13,801 bases of DNA from Akkermansiaceae bacterium UBA7890 (GCA_002501065.1 DLRK01000046.1:1-13801); one strand, 5' to 3'. Shown: positions 1-7,084, numbered from the stretch's first letter. Notes: a model not told the origin generated them from the sequence alone. Numbers and translations: made by a program.

Positions 1-144
1 TCTAGGAACATTTTTGCAGGAACAGGGTATCCTCCGATACGTGGCCTCTCATTTCCGGTCGCTGCGTGTCGGAGGTTTCTGCGTAAAGAAGGTGTCCACC
101 TGCAGTCCACCACGATCTCTCGTCCTACAATAGTAGGGGCAAAG

Positions 145-237
<93 letters not shown>

Positions 238-251
238 ACTTGGCGGACGGC

Positions 252-281
252 AACCTAAGGGCGGTCCCGTTGCCATGTAAA
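252..281 (-). promoter_or_regulatory. possible sigma70-type promoter of tRNA-Ser
   Basis: On the minus strand TTTACA (276-281) lies 18 nt upstream of TAGGTT (252-257). Initiation about 7 nt downstream of the second box would fall around 245, just ahead of the mature tRNA 5' end at 237. The -35 box is good, while the -10 box keeps only the three most conserved positions (TA...T). This is a motif match supported by position only. Confidence 0.3.
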
Positions 282-367
282 GGGGAGATTCCAGCCTTCC
301 TTCCCCCGGTTGGAGGAATTTGCTGTGATTCCCTTGTCTCCTCCTCCCGCTGCACCGAGAGTGAGTT

Positions 368-1330
368 GTGCTCCGGATTCTCCCCCTGCTGCTGCTGCTC
401 CCTGCCGCCCTTCCGGCCCAGCAATCCGCCGGGGGCCAACCGAAACCCTGGCCCTGGGAGTTCAAGGGCAAGCCGGCAGCCCTGAAGATCGTCAATGACG
501 AAACCAACGGGACCCGGGTTGTGACCACCCGGCACTTCCGCATGGTGGTCGAGACCAGGATCGCGCGCCAGGATCTCGCCCGGTTCGCCAGGGTGGTGGA
601 GTCTGTTCCTGAACTTATCAGGGCCCATCCGCTGCCGCTGTGGGCTCCCCGTCAGCAGAAAGATATCGACATCATCCTCTGCAAGGACGAGGCAAGTTTC
701 ATCCGGGCGGGAGGCGACGAAGGTGCGGTCGGATGGTGGGATGGCCGCCGGGGCCGTGCCCTGATTCGCGCCGACTATTTCCTCGCCCCTCCCCAACCTG
801 CGAATTCCCGCCTGCAACCACGGCCGAACCAGGACCTTCTTGTGCACGAACTGATCCACATGAGCATGTCGGGAATTCTCTGGCGCCTGCCTCCCTGGTT
901 CTCGGAAGGGGTGGCGGAATACTTTGCGGTGTGTCACCAGGGCGACGGCTGGTATCTCTTCCGGGACCTCGAAAGCCTCATCCGTAACCACCTGCGCCAT
1001 GCCATCAGCAAAAACAGGGCGGGAGAGAAGTTCCACCTGATTCCCGTTGCCGAGATCCTCAAGCTCGATCATCCGGGTTGGCTCAAGGCCTCGCAGAACC
1101 AGTTCGACGGCAATGCCTACCTTCCCTACGCCACCGCTCTCCTGCTGGTCCACTATCACTTCCACGGCGGAGCAGATCGCCGGGCAAGAGCCTCTGTTCA
1201 CCTTTCCAGCCTGCAGAAACTTTCCACTGCAACCCCTGCCTTTCCCACCGAAGAGGCCAATGTGATCCAGGAACGCCTCGTCAAATACTGGTCCTCACGG
1301 GGTCTGCAGCTTGTCTTCGGGGAGCAGTAG
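368..1330 (+). CDS. secreted HExxH zinc metallopeptidase (peptidase MA/DUF1570-like)
   Basis: A 320-aa protein beginning at GTG 368; an in-frame TGA at 362 rules out an earlier start. Residues 1-18 form a Sec signal peptide (leucine-rich core, cleavage probably after LPA), so the enzyme should act in the periplasm or outside the cell. The catalytic motif HELIH is at residues 160-164, and a second conserved stretch, WFSEGVAEYF, has E180 and E184; E180 is the probable third zinc ligand, as in gluzincins of the peptidase MA type. The N-terminal part (about 45-130) resembles the mixed domain that precedes such catalytic cores. Substrate is unknown. It stands alone, divergent from the tRNA gene and convergent with folD. 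The upstream GAGAGTGAG is a weak ribosome site at best. The metallopeptidase call is firm; the subfamily is less so. Confidence 0.85.
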   Translation: MLRILPLLLLLPAALPAQQSAGGQPKPWPWEFKGKPAALKIVNDETNGTRVVTTRHFRMVVETRIARQDLARFARVVESVPELIRAHPLPLWAPRQQKDIDIILCKDEASFIRAGGDEGAVGWWDGRRGRALIRADYFLAPPQPANSRLQPRPNQDLLVHELIHMSMSGILWRLPPWFSEGVAEYFAVCHQGDGWYLFRDLESLIRNHLRHAISKNRAGEKFHLIPVAEILKLDHPGWLKASQNQFDGNAYLPYATALLLVHYHFHGGADRRARASVHLSSLQKLSTATPAFPTEEANVIQERLVKYWSSRGLQLVFGEQ

Positions 1331-1389
1331 ACGCTCACCGCTTTTCCAGAACACAACCCGGGATCGGCAAGTAGCTGCCGCGCTCAACA

Positions 1390-2253
1390 TCAACCCCCGG
1401 CCGCTTTGACCGTGTTGCTCATGAGGAAGGCAATGGTCATGGGGCCCACCCCGCCGGGCACCGGCGTGATCGCGTGGCACTTGGGAGCCACTTCGTCGTA
1501 AGCCACGTCCCCGACCAGGCGGAATCCGCGCTTCTTCGACGAGTCCTCCACCCGGTTGATCCCCACGTCGATCACGACCGCGCCGTCCTTGACGAAATCC
1601 GCGGTGACAAACCCGGGTTTACCGATCGCAGCCACCAGGATGTCGGCCTGCCGACACACCGCGGCCAGTTCCCGGGTGCGGGAGTGGGCTACCGTCACGG
1701 TGGCATTGACGCCCTTCCCCATGAGCAGCAGGGCCATCGGTTTGCCCACGATCATGCTGCGCCCGATCACCACCGCGTTGGCTCCACTCGTTTCGATCCC
1801 GGCCTTCTCGAGCAAATGGATGCATCCCTGCGGCGTGCAGGGAACAAACCCGCTTTCATCCTCCATGACGAGCTTGCCAACGTTGACGGGGTGGAAACCG
1901 TCCACGTCCTTGCGGGGATCAAGGAGGCGAATGATCTCCTCCTCGTTAATATGGGGCGGGGGCGGAGACTGCACCAGGATTCCATGAATGGCGGGATCCC
2001 CATTGAGATCGCGAACCACCTGCAGCACTTCCTCCTGGGTCGTTTCCGCCGGCAACTCGATCTTACGGGAGTGGATTCCAAGTTCGCCGCAGGTCTTCAC
2101 CTTGGAATTCACGTAGACATGGGAAGCGGGATCATCCCCGACAATCACGACCGCCAGTCCCGGGGTCACACCTCTTGACTGAAGGGTTCCCACCTTTTCC
2201 CGGCACTCCGCCAGGACTTCAGCGGCGATTTCTTTTCCGTTGAGAATGGTCAT
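1390..2253 (-). CDS. folD: bifunctional methylenetetrahydrofolate dehydrogenase / methenyltetrahydrofolate cyclohydrolase
   Basis: A 287-aa protein of normal FolD length. FolD interconverts 5,10-methylene-THF and 10-formyl-THF in the cytosol, using NADP(H), and supplies one-carbon units for purines and formyl-Met. Visible family motifs are YVNSK with catalytic Y47 and K51, the active-site glutamine Q95, KDVDGFHPVNVG with D118, the nucleotide-binding stretch VIGRSMIVGKP, and the C-terminal PVPGGVGPMT. The loop after Q95 reads SPPPPH where many FolDs have LPLPxH. The ATG at 2253 lies inside the end of the upstream acyltransferase gene (35-nt overlap), so translation is probably coupled. Its stop faces the metallopeptidase stop across about 59 bp. 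Confidence 0.97.
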   Translation of the reverse strand: MTILNGKEIAAEVLAECREKVGTLQSRGVTPGLAVVIVGDDPASHVYVNSKVKTCGELGIHSRKIELPAETTQEEVLQVVRDLNGDPAIHGILVQSPPPPHINEEEIIRLLDPRKDVDGFHPVNVGKLVMEDESGFVPCTPQGCIHLLEKAGIETSGANAVVIGRSMIVGKPMALLLMGKGVNATVTVAHSRTRELAAVCRQADILVAAIGKPGFVTADFVKDGAVVIDVGINRVEDSSKKRGFRLVGDVAYDEVAPKCHAITPVPGGVGPMTIAFLMSNTVKAAGG

Positions 2254-2935
2254 AAGTTGGCAGATCGAGATCGTCGACTCCGGCGCGCATCATGTTCTCG
2301 GCCTCCACACGCTTGGATTCGAAGGCATCGTCATCCAGCTTCCGCGGGACATCAAGCAGCTCGTCAAAAATGATGGTGAGCTTGCTGAAGGGTAGCGGAA
2401 CGACGAAACGGTCCCAGGTCTTGAGGCGGATCGCCCGACTGTAGTGCACATGAACTCCCATCACCGGAGCGCGGGTCACTTGAGCCAGTTTTATCAGGCC
2501 CGGACCCAGTCGGTAGCGCGGACCCCGCGGACCGTCGGGGGTCACGGCCACATCCAGCCCCTTGCGCACCGCCTGCACCATTTCCCTCAGGGCTTCCGAT
2601 CCCCTCCGCGAACTGGATCCTCTCACGGCCTCCAGTCCCATCACCCTGGCCACCCCTGCGAGGGCTGCCCCATCATGGCTCGCGCTGGTCAGGACCACGC
2701 CCTTCCGCCAGGGAAAGATGCGATTGCGGGACATCAGGGTCCCGGCGATGCGACTGTGCCAGATGCACCAGATGCGCGGGGAGCGGTTTCTGGCGCGATC
2801 GATGAACCCGCACCGATCCACCACCTCCATGCGGAGGGTCACGGCGACAGATCGCATCACCCAGCCCACCAAAGTGCCCAGGGTCCGCATCTTCCAGCTG
2901 GTCCGGATTTCCTGCTCCTTCTCCTTGTTGTTCAT
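2219..2935 (-). CDS. DUF374 lysophospholipid/lipid A acyltransferase-like protein
   Basis: A 238-aa protein of the DUF374 branch of the LPLAT superfamily. Conserved blocks appear in order: IWCIWHSR with H60, SASHDG (84-89), RGSSSRRG (105-112), TPDGPRGP (132-139), TWDRF (173-177) and PLPF (180-183). The family is thought to transfer acyl chains onto phospholipid or lipid A precursors at the inner face of the inner membrane; the acceptor here is unknown. The classical HX4D is not present: position 65, where Asp would stand, is Gly, as I recall is usual in DUF374. A moderately hydrophobic stretch at about 18-33 could associate with the membrane. The ATG at 2935 is 3 nt after one stop of the upstream remnant and overlaps the other (ATGA). 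It overlaps folD by 35 nt downstream, indicating one transcript. Confidence 0.88.
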   Translation of the reverse strand: MNNKEKEQEIRTSWKMRTLGTLVGWVMRSVAVTLRMEVVDRCGFIDRARNRSPRIWCIWHSRIAGTLMSRNRIFPWRKGVVLTSASHDGAALAGVARVMGLEAVRGSSSRRGSEALREMVQAVRKGLDVAVTPDGPRGPRYRLGPGLIKLAQVTRAPVMGVHVHYSRAIRLKTWDRFVVPLPFSKLTIIFDELLDVPRKLDDDAFESKRVEAENMMRAGVDDLDLPTYDHSQRKRNRR

Positions 2936-3123
2936 CTGTCAGAAACTGCCTTCCTGCAACGATTCCGCCAGCCAGTCCTTCCGCTCCCTGAGTCCCCTGC
3001 TCCGGCAGGCCATCCCACAGACCGCAGCGGTTCTTCCGGGGAGATGCCCGCGCAGGCGGATTCCAGGTTGAACACGACCATCTGCGTGCGCGTCGCCCCG
3101 TTGTCCACACCGATGAAGTACAT
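2932..3123 (-). pseudogene. remnant of an ASKHA-fold sugar kinase (FGGY- or BadF-like)
   Basis: Translation from ATG 3123 begins MYFIGVDNGATRTQMVVF, which is the phosphate-1 beta-hairpin at the N terminus of ASKHA sugar kinases; the DNG form resembles FGGY kinases more than the DGG of BadF or hexokinase types. The frame stays open for only 63 codons and ends at 2932, whereas these kinases run to about 300-500 aa. Codons are strongly G/C-ending for the first 35 or so, then this bias moves to another frame that encodes RERKDWLAESLQEGSF and stops at 2939-2941, 3 nt before the acyltransferase ATG. This is best explained by an internal deletion plus frameshift that left both ends of a former first gene of the operon. 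A genuine short protein that I do not recognise is the alternative. Confidence 0.6.
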
Positions 3124-3175
3124 ATTACTCGCCCACGGCGATTGAAGGGAGGCACCGGGCAGGTGACAAGCACGA

Positions 3176-3297
3176 TGAGGCAACAAAGAAGCGAGTGACC
3201 GCAGTCGCCATTGATTGGCCTGCGTGGGTCACGAAACTGCCCTCCTTTCCACATTTTGAGATTTGATCCCACCGCATCCTCATGATTTGTTGCCTCA
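3176..3297. repeat. 122-bp intergenic element bounded by a perfect 12-bp inverted repeat
   Basis: TGAGGCAACAAA at 3176-3187 is exactly complementary to TTTGTTGCCTCA at 3286-3297. No target-site duplication is seen at the flanks (CACGA on the left, GGCAA on the right). Twelve-base matches are expected by chance across the whole window, but not in opposite orientation inside a single 180-bp intergenic region. The element fills most of the space between divergent genes. It could be paired operator sites, a MITE-like insertion, or the closing stem of a structured RNA; the sequence does not decide between them. Confidence 0.6.
3195..3232. other. imperfect hairpin inside the 122-bp element
   Basis: Three nested pairings are visible: GTGAC (3195-3199) with GTCAC (3228-3232), CGCAG (3200-3204) with CTGCG (3220-3224), and GCCA (3207-3210) with TGGC (3216-3219). 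The loop is TTGAT. There is a 2-nt bulge on the left and a 3-nt bulge on the right, giving 14 base pairs in 38 nt. No T tract follows on either strand, so it is not a simple terminator. Function unknown. Confidence 0.5.
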
Positions 3298-3301
3298 GGC
3301 A

Positions 3302-3421
3302 ATGGACGGATTTGATGACAGAGCCCGCCAGACCGCCATCACGGTCACTTCCTCCCGGATCGTTCCCCTGGACGAGGAAGACAAACGCCCAGGGGACGCC
3401 GGCTTTCGAACCTCCCCATGA
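3302..3421 (+). CDS. possible 39-aa protein ahead of sufT
   Basis: The reading frame from ATG 3302 to TGA 3419-3421 encodes 39 residues, including the stretch RQTAITVTSSRIVPLDEED, and its stop overlaps the sufT start as ATGA. Codons are mostly G/C-ending (runs such as ACC GCC ATC ACG GTC), as in the neighbouring real genes. There is no signal peptide, membrane segment or recognisable motif, and no ribosome site upstream. The ATG sits 4 nt after the right arm of the 12-bp inverted repeat. An ATGA overlap on its own is weak evidence, because any gene starting ATGA will end whatever frame precedes it. It could be a small coupled leader, a degraded gene end, or non-coding. Confidence 0.3.
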   Translation: MDGFDDRARQTAITVTSSRIVPLDEEDKRPGDAGFRTSP

Positions 3422-3963
3422 ACCAGGAAATTACGCTCTCCCGCGAAATCAATGCCATCCAGATTCCATCTGGTGACACGATCTCCCTTCCGACCGGCAC
3501 CGTGGTGGTGATTACTCAGAATCTCGGTGGCACCTACACGGTGGCGACCTCGTCCGGACTGGCCCGCATCTCTTCCAATGATGCCGATGCCCTCGGAATC
3601 GATCAGAGCGGCCAGGAGGAAAGGCCCCGGGAAGATGAGCGCATGAAGGACGCCCCGGTCACTGATCAGATCTGGCACCAGCTCAGGCAGGTTTACGATC
3701 CCGAGATCCCCGTCGACATCGTCAATCTTGGACTGGTCTATGACTGCACGGTGGACGATGAAGACGGACAGAACGTGGTGTCCATCAAGATGACCCTTAC
3801 TGCCCCTGGTTGCGGGATGGGCCCCGCCATCGCGGCTGATGCACAGGCCCGCATCATGACGATCGACCAGATTGACGACGCCCGGGTGGAACTGGTCTGG
3901 GATCCTCCCTGGAACCAGGACATGATCTCCGAAGAGGGCAAGATGAAGCTTGGGATGATCTGA
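3418..3963 (+). CDS. sufT: Fe-S cluster assembly protein SufT (MIP18/DUF59 family)
   Basis: A 181-aa protein with the two-part SufT layout: an N-terminal region of about 65 residues with small beta strands, then a DUF59/MIP18 domain from about 83. The domain shows DPEIPVDIVNLGLVY (94-108), TLTAPGCG with the conserved Cys132, and the typical ending WDPPWNQDMISEEGKMKLGM. SufT acts in the cytosol as an auxiliary factor in maturing Fe-S proteins. No other suf genes are in the window, so it is separated from, or lies outside, the main suf cluster. ATG 3418 is preceded by ACCTCCCC rather than a Shine-Dalgarno sequence. The gap to the next gene is 95 bp. The identification is strong; the specific client proteins are unknown. 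Confidence 0.93.
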   Translation: MNQEITLSREINAIQIPSGDTISLPTGTVVVITQNLGGTYTVATSSGLARISSNDADALGIDQSGQEERPREDERMKDAPVTDQIWHQLRQVYDPEIPVDIVNLGLVYDCTVDDEDGQNVVSIKMTLTAPGCGMGPAIAADAQARIMTIDQIDDARVELVWDPPWNQDMISEEGKMKLGMI

Positions 3964-4058
3964 TCTCCCAGGCAGGTGGGGCAGTCCGGACTTCCCCCTT
4001 GCCAAAGGTCAGGATTCCCCCTAGCGTCCCGTCCCCCCACCCCGAACCGCCTCATCTC

Positions 4059-4214
4059 ATGTCCAAGCACAACAGCCTGAAAATCAGCGGTGGCGCCATC
4101 GGCAAGCGCTCGGTCCTCAAGCGCTTTGAGCGCGTCAAGCTCCTCAAGGAGCGCGACCAGTGGAAGGAGGGCCAGAGCCCCATCGGCCTGCCGAAAACCA
4201 AGTCCGAGAACTAG
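4059..4214 (+). CDS. small basic protein of the Chlamydiae/Verrucomicrobia type
   Basis: A 51-aa, lysine- and arginine-rich protein with the pattern SGGAIGKRSVLKRFERVKLL followed by KERDQWKEG and GLPKTK. I recognise this as the small basic protein family restricted to the PVC group (TIGR04137-like, from memory); an association with ribosome or rRNA has been suggested by name, but no function is established to my knowledge. ATG 4059 is chosen because homologues begin at this point; an in-frame ATG at 3999 would add a proline-rich segment that looks non-coding. The leader is C-rich with no Shine-Dalgarno site. A strong hairpin 30 nt after the stop suggests an independent, monocistronic or operon-ending transcript. 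It is useful mainly as a lineage marker. Confidence 0.9.
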   Translation: MSKHNSLKISGGAIGKRSVLKRFERVKLLKERDQWKEGQSPIGLPKTKSEN

Positions 4215-4243
4215 GGTCGCTTTCCCTTCATATTGCAAATTTC

Positions 4244-4276
4244 GAGAAAGGCGGAACCGGAGGGTTCCGCCTTCTC
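4244..4276 (+). terminator. strong hairpin, probable transcription terminator
   Basis: GAGAAAGGCGGAACC (4244-4258) pairs with GGTTCCGCCTTCTC (4263-4276) through a GGAG loop, giving 14 pairs with a single bulged A. The 3' side is pyrimidine-rich (CTTCTCTGTC) but is not a pure T run, so termination may be partial. It sits between the small basic protein stop (4214) and the pseudouridine synthase start (4293), which supports the later start chosen for that gene. Confidence 0.7.
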
Positions 4277-4292
4277 TGTCCTGCGTCCCGTC

Positions 4293-5012
4293 ATGATTTC
4301 CGAAGGCACCCGCCTGAACAAGTTCCTCGCCTCCTGCGGAATCGGCTCCCGGCGTGCCTGCGACACCCTCATTCAGGAAGGCGGTGTGACCCTCAACGGA
4401 GAGGCCTGCACCAACCCCGCCACCCGCGTGCAGGACGATGATGTCGTGCGCTTCGACGGAAAACGGGTTTCCCCCCGGCAGACCACCACCATCCTCTTCA
4501 AGAAACCACGCGGCTACGTCTGTTCCAAGCAGGACGAACTGGGCCGGGCCACCATCTACGAACTTCTGCCCCCCAAGTTTCAACACCTCAATCACGTGGG
4601 TCGTCTCGACCGCGATTCGGAAGGTCTCCTTGTGCTGACCAATGACGGCGAACTGGCCAACCGGCTCACCCATCCAAGCAACAGGGTCGAAAAGGAATAT
4701 CGGGTGACCCTCACCGCCGCGGTCGATAATCGTGACCTGGAAAAACTCATCGACGGAGTTCATACTCCGGAGGGCCGCGCCCGCGCCAAGTCTTTCAAAC
4801 GGCTCTCGCCCCGCCGCGTTTCCATCGTCCTTGAGACCGGCCTCAAGCGCCAGATCCGTGAAATGTTCAAGACGCTCGGCCGCCAGGTTGATAAACTCTT
4901 CCGCATCCGCATCGGCCGTCTCACCGACCCGGACCTGCCCCTCGGCCGGTGGCGCCACCTGGAACGCCACGAAACTGAAATGCTCAGTCTCGATCCACCC
5001 CACCATTCCTGA
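4293..5012 (+). CDS. RsuA/RluB-family rRNA pseudouridine synthase
   Basis: A 239-aa protein with an N-terminal S4 RNA-binding domain (about 6-55, beginning TRLNKFLASCGIGSRR) and a pseudouridine synthase core. The catalytic motif GRLDRDSEGLLVLTNDG contains D106, the nucleophilic aspartate of the family, and LKRQIREMF near the C terminus is the usual third motif. It would isomerise specific uridines in rRNA during ribosome assembly. The 16S enzyme (RsuA) and the 23S enzymes (RluB/E/F) cannot be separated with confidence here, although the length and S4 domain are closest to RluB/RsuA. ATG 4293 is preferred to the in-frame ATG at 4233, because the longer form would place the terminator hairpin inside the coding region. 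Confidence 0.92.
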   Translation: MISEGTRLNKFLASCGIGSRRACDTLIQEGGVTLNGEACTNPATRVQDDDVVRFDGKRVSPRQTTTILFKKPRGYVCSKQDELGRATIYELLPPKFQHLNHVGRLDRDSEGLLVLTNDGELANRLTHPSNRVEKEYRVTLTAAVDNRDLEKLIDGVHTPEGRARAKSFKRLSPRRVSIVLETGLKRQIREMFKTLGRQVDKLFRIRIGRLTDPDLPLGRWRHLERHETEMLSLDPPHHS

Positions 5013-5084
5013 TCCCGCACCCTTCCTTGCAACCAACCGCCCCGTCGAGTAAACAACCACTCACCGCAAGCTCCCAGTCAGGCC

Positions 5085-7034
5085 ATGAGCAAGAAGATCG
5101 AAAGCCACCTCATCGAAGACAGGGTTTTCAAACCCTCGAAGGAATTCTCCAGGAAGGCCCGCATTTCCAGTATGGCACAGTACCGGCGGATGTATAAGGA
5201 GTCGATCGAGAAGCCCTCCGTCTTCTGGGCGCGGGAGGCCAGGGAACTGCACTGGCAGAAGCGCTGGAAGAAAGTCCTCGAGTGGAAACCTCCCTTTGCG
5301 AAATGGTTCACCGGAGCCCGTCTCAACGTCTGTGAAAACTGCGTGGATCGCCACCTGACCAACGGCCGCAGGAACAAGGCTGCCATCATCTGGGAAGGGG
5401 AACCGGGCGACAAGCGGGTCCTTACCTACCAGCAACTCCACCGGGAGGTCTGCCGCTTCGCGAACATCCTGGAGGCAAACGGCATCAAGGCCCGGGATCG
5501 CGTCCTGGTCTACATGCCCATGGTGCCGGAGGCGGCTATCGCCATGCTGGCCTGTGCCCGCATCGGGGCCGTGCATTCCGTCGTGTTCGGTGGTTTTTCG
5601 GCCGAATCCATCGTGGACCGCCTTGAGGATTCGGGGGCCACCGCGGTGATCACCGCGGATGGTGGTTACCGGCGCGGCAAGGTCGTCGAACTCAAGAAAA
5701 GCGTTGATGAGGCCCTCCGGAAGTACAAGGGTGTCAAGCGCTGCATCGTCTACCAGAGAACCGGCGAGAAGGTGAACATGCGACGCGGCCGGGACGTGTG
5801 GTGGCACAAGGAAGCCGAAAAGGTATCAGCTTCCCATACCGCGAAGGGATTCGACAGCGAACATCCGCTCTTCATTCTCTATACCTCCGGATCCACCGGA
5901 AAACCAAAAGGGATCCTCCACACCAGCGGTGGCTACCTGGTGGGAACCTACACCACCTGCAAGTACATCTTCGACATGCAGGACGACGACATCTACTGGT
6001 GCACGGCCGATGTGGGCTGGATCACCGGACACTCCTACATCGTCTTCGGCCCGCTGGCCAATGGAGTGACCCAGGTGATGTATGAGGGCGCACCCAACTA
6101 CCCCGACTTCGGCCGTTTCTGGAACATCGTAGAGGAGTATGGAGTGACCACCTTCTACACCGCTCCCACCGCCATCCGGGCCTTCATCAAGGCCGGTGAC
6201 AAGTTTCCCGATGCCCACGATCTTTCCTCCCTGCGCCTGCTCGGGACGGTAGGTGAACCCATCAATCCCGAAGCGTGGATCTGGTATCACGAGAAGATCG
6301 GATCGGGACGCTGCCCGATCGTCGACACCTGGTGGCAGACGGAAACCGGCGCCATCATGATCTCGCCCCTACCCGGATGCACTCCCACCAAACCGGGCAC
6401 GGCCACCCTGCCATTCTTCGGAGTGGATGCCGCTATCCTCGACGAGGAAGGCAACGAATGCCAGGCCGACGAGGGTGGCAAGCTGGTCATCCGCAAACCG
6501 TGGCCTTCCATGCTGCGCACCATTTACGGCGACAAGGGCCGCTACCGCAAAACCTACTGGAACGACTACAAGGGTATCTACACCGCGGGTGACGGCGCCC
6601 GCACCGACAAGCAGGGAAACTTCTGGATCGTGGGCCGGCTCGATGATGTCCTCAACGTCTCCGGGCACCGCCTCGGCACTGCCGAAGTAGAAAGCGCCCT
6701 GGTGGCTCACCCGGACGTGGCGGAAGCTGCGGTCGTGGGCCGTCCTCACGAGATCAAGGGACAGGGGATCGCGGCCTTCGTCACCCTCAAGGAAAGCGTG
6801 AAGGCAACTGCCACCACTGACAGGAATCTCAAGGCGCATGTCGTCAAAGCGATCGGGGCGATCGCCCGCCCCGACGAAATCCACCTGACCCCCGCTCTGC
6901 CCAAGACCCGCTCCGGAAAGATCATGCGCCGCATTCTCAAGGAGCTGGTGGCCACTGGAGGAGTGACCGGTAATATCATGACCCTCGAGGATTTCACCGT
7001 GGTCAGCAACCTGCAGAAGAACCTGAGAAAATAA
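5085..7034 (+). CDS. acs: acetyl-CoA synthetase (AMP-forming)
   Basis: A 649-aa protein, the normal length for Acs. It converts acetate, ATP and CoA to acetyl-CoA through an acetyl-AMP intermediate in the cytosol. Visible features are the ANL-family P-loop YTSGSTGKPKG (266-276), VHSVVFGGFSAES, the acetate-pocket and adenylation motif DTWWQTETG, the hinge region GRLDDVLNVSGHR, and PKTRSGKIMRR carrying K612, the lysine that does the adenylation chemistry and is the usual target of reversible acetylation. The N-terminal acetate domain, with FWAREARELHWQKRW, is intact. It follows the pseudouridine synthase gene by 72 bp without a ribosome site. No pat or cobB regulator is present in the window. 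Identification is very strong; narrow substrate preference (acetate over propionate) is inferred from the overall match. Confidence 0.97.
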   Translation: MSKKIESHLIEDRVFKPSKEFSRKARISSMAQYRRMYKESIEKPSVFWAREARELHWQKRWKKVLEWKPPFAKWFTGARLNVCENCVDRHLTNGRRNKAAIIWEGEPGDKRVLTYQQLHREVCRFANILEANGIKARDRVLVYMPMVPEAAIAMLACARIGAVHSVVFGGFSAESIVDRLEDSGATAVITADGGYRRGKVVELKKSVDEALRKYKGVKRCIVYQRTGEKVNMRRGRDVWWHKEAEKVSASHTAKGFDSEHPLFILYTSGSTGKPKGILHTSGGYLVGTYTTCKYIFDMQDDDIYWCTADVGWITGHSYIVFGPLANGVTQVMYEGAPNYPDFGRFWNIVEEYGVTTFYTAPTAIRAFIKAGDKFPDAHDLSSLRLLGTVGEPINPEAWIWYHEKIGSGRCPIVDTWWQTETGAIMISPLPGCTPTKPGTATLPFFGVDAAILDEEGNECQADEGGKLVIRKPWPSMLRTIYGDKGRYRKTYWNDYKGIYTAGDGARTDKQGNFWIVGRLDDVLNVSGHRLGTAEVESALVAHPDVAEAAVVGRPHEIKGQGIAAFVTLKESVKATATTDRNLKAHVVKAIGAIARPDEIHLTPALPKTRSGKIMRRILKELVATGGVTGNIMTLEDFTVVSNLQKNLRK

Positions 7035-7084
7035 TTTTACGTTGCCCAGCAAGCCGCAGCCGCCCAGCATCCCACCCCCCAACG

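Noticed and set aside
1..144. Possible phage or island attachment site beside the tRNA-Ser 3' end, with a CCTAC/GTAGG hairpin at 124-137 and a GTCCACC direct repeat at 92-98 and 105-111.
   Set aside because: No second copy of the tRNA 3' end, no integrase and no mobile genes are in view; the hairpin is only 5 bp and lacks a T tract. Nothing assignable is seen in this stretch.
1474..2178. Plus-strand open frame of 234 codons across folD.
   Set aside because: Antisense to a full-length FolD with all catalytic motifs; composition is histidine-rich and low in structure, typical of a shadow frame.
3176..3297. Integron attC site as the explanation for the inverted repeat.
   Set aside because: The arms do not contain the required RYYYAAC and GTTRRRY boxes, and there is no integrase or cassette array.
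3738..5060. Minus-strand open frame of 440 codons.
   Set aside because: Antisense to sufT, the small basic protein and the pseudouridine synthase, all identified by motif; the translation has no recognisable features.
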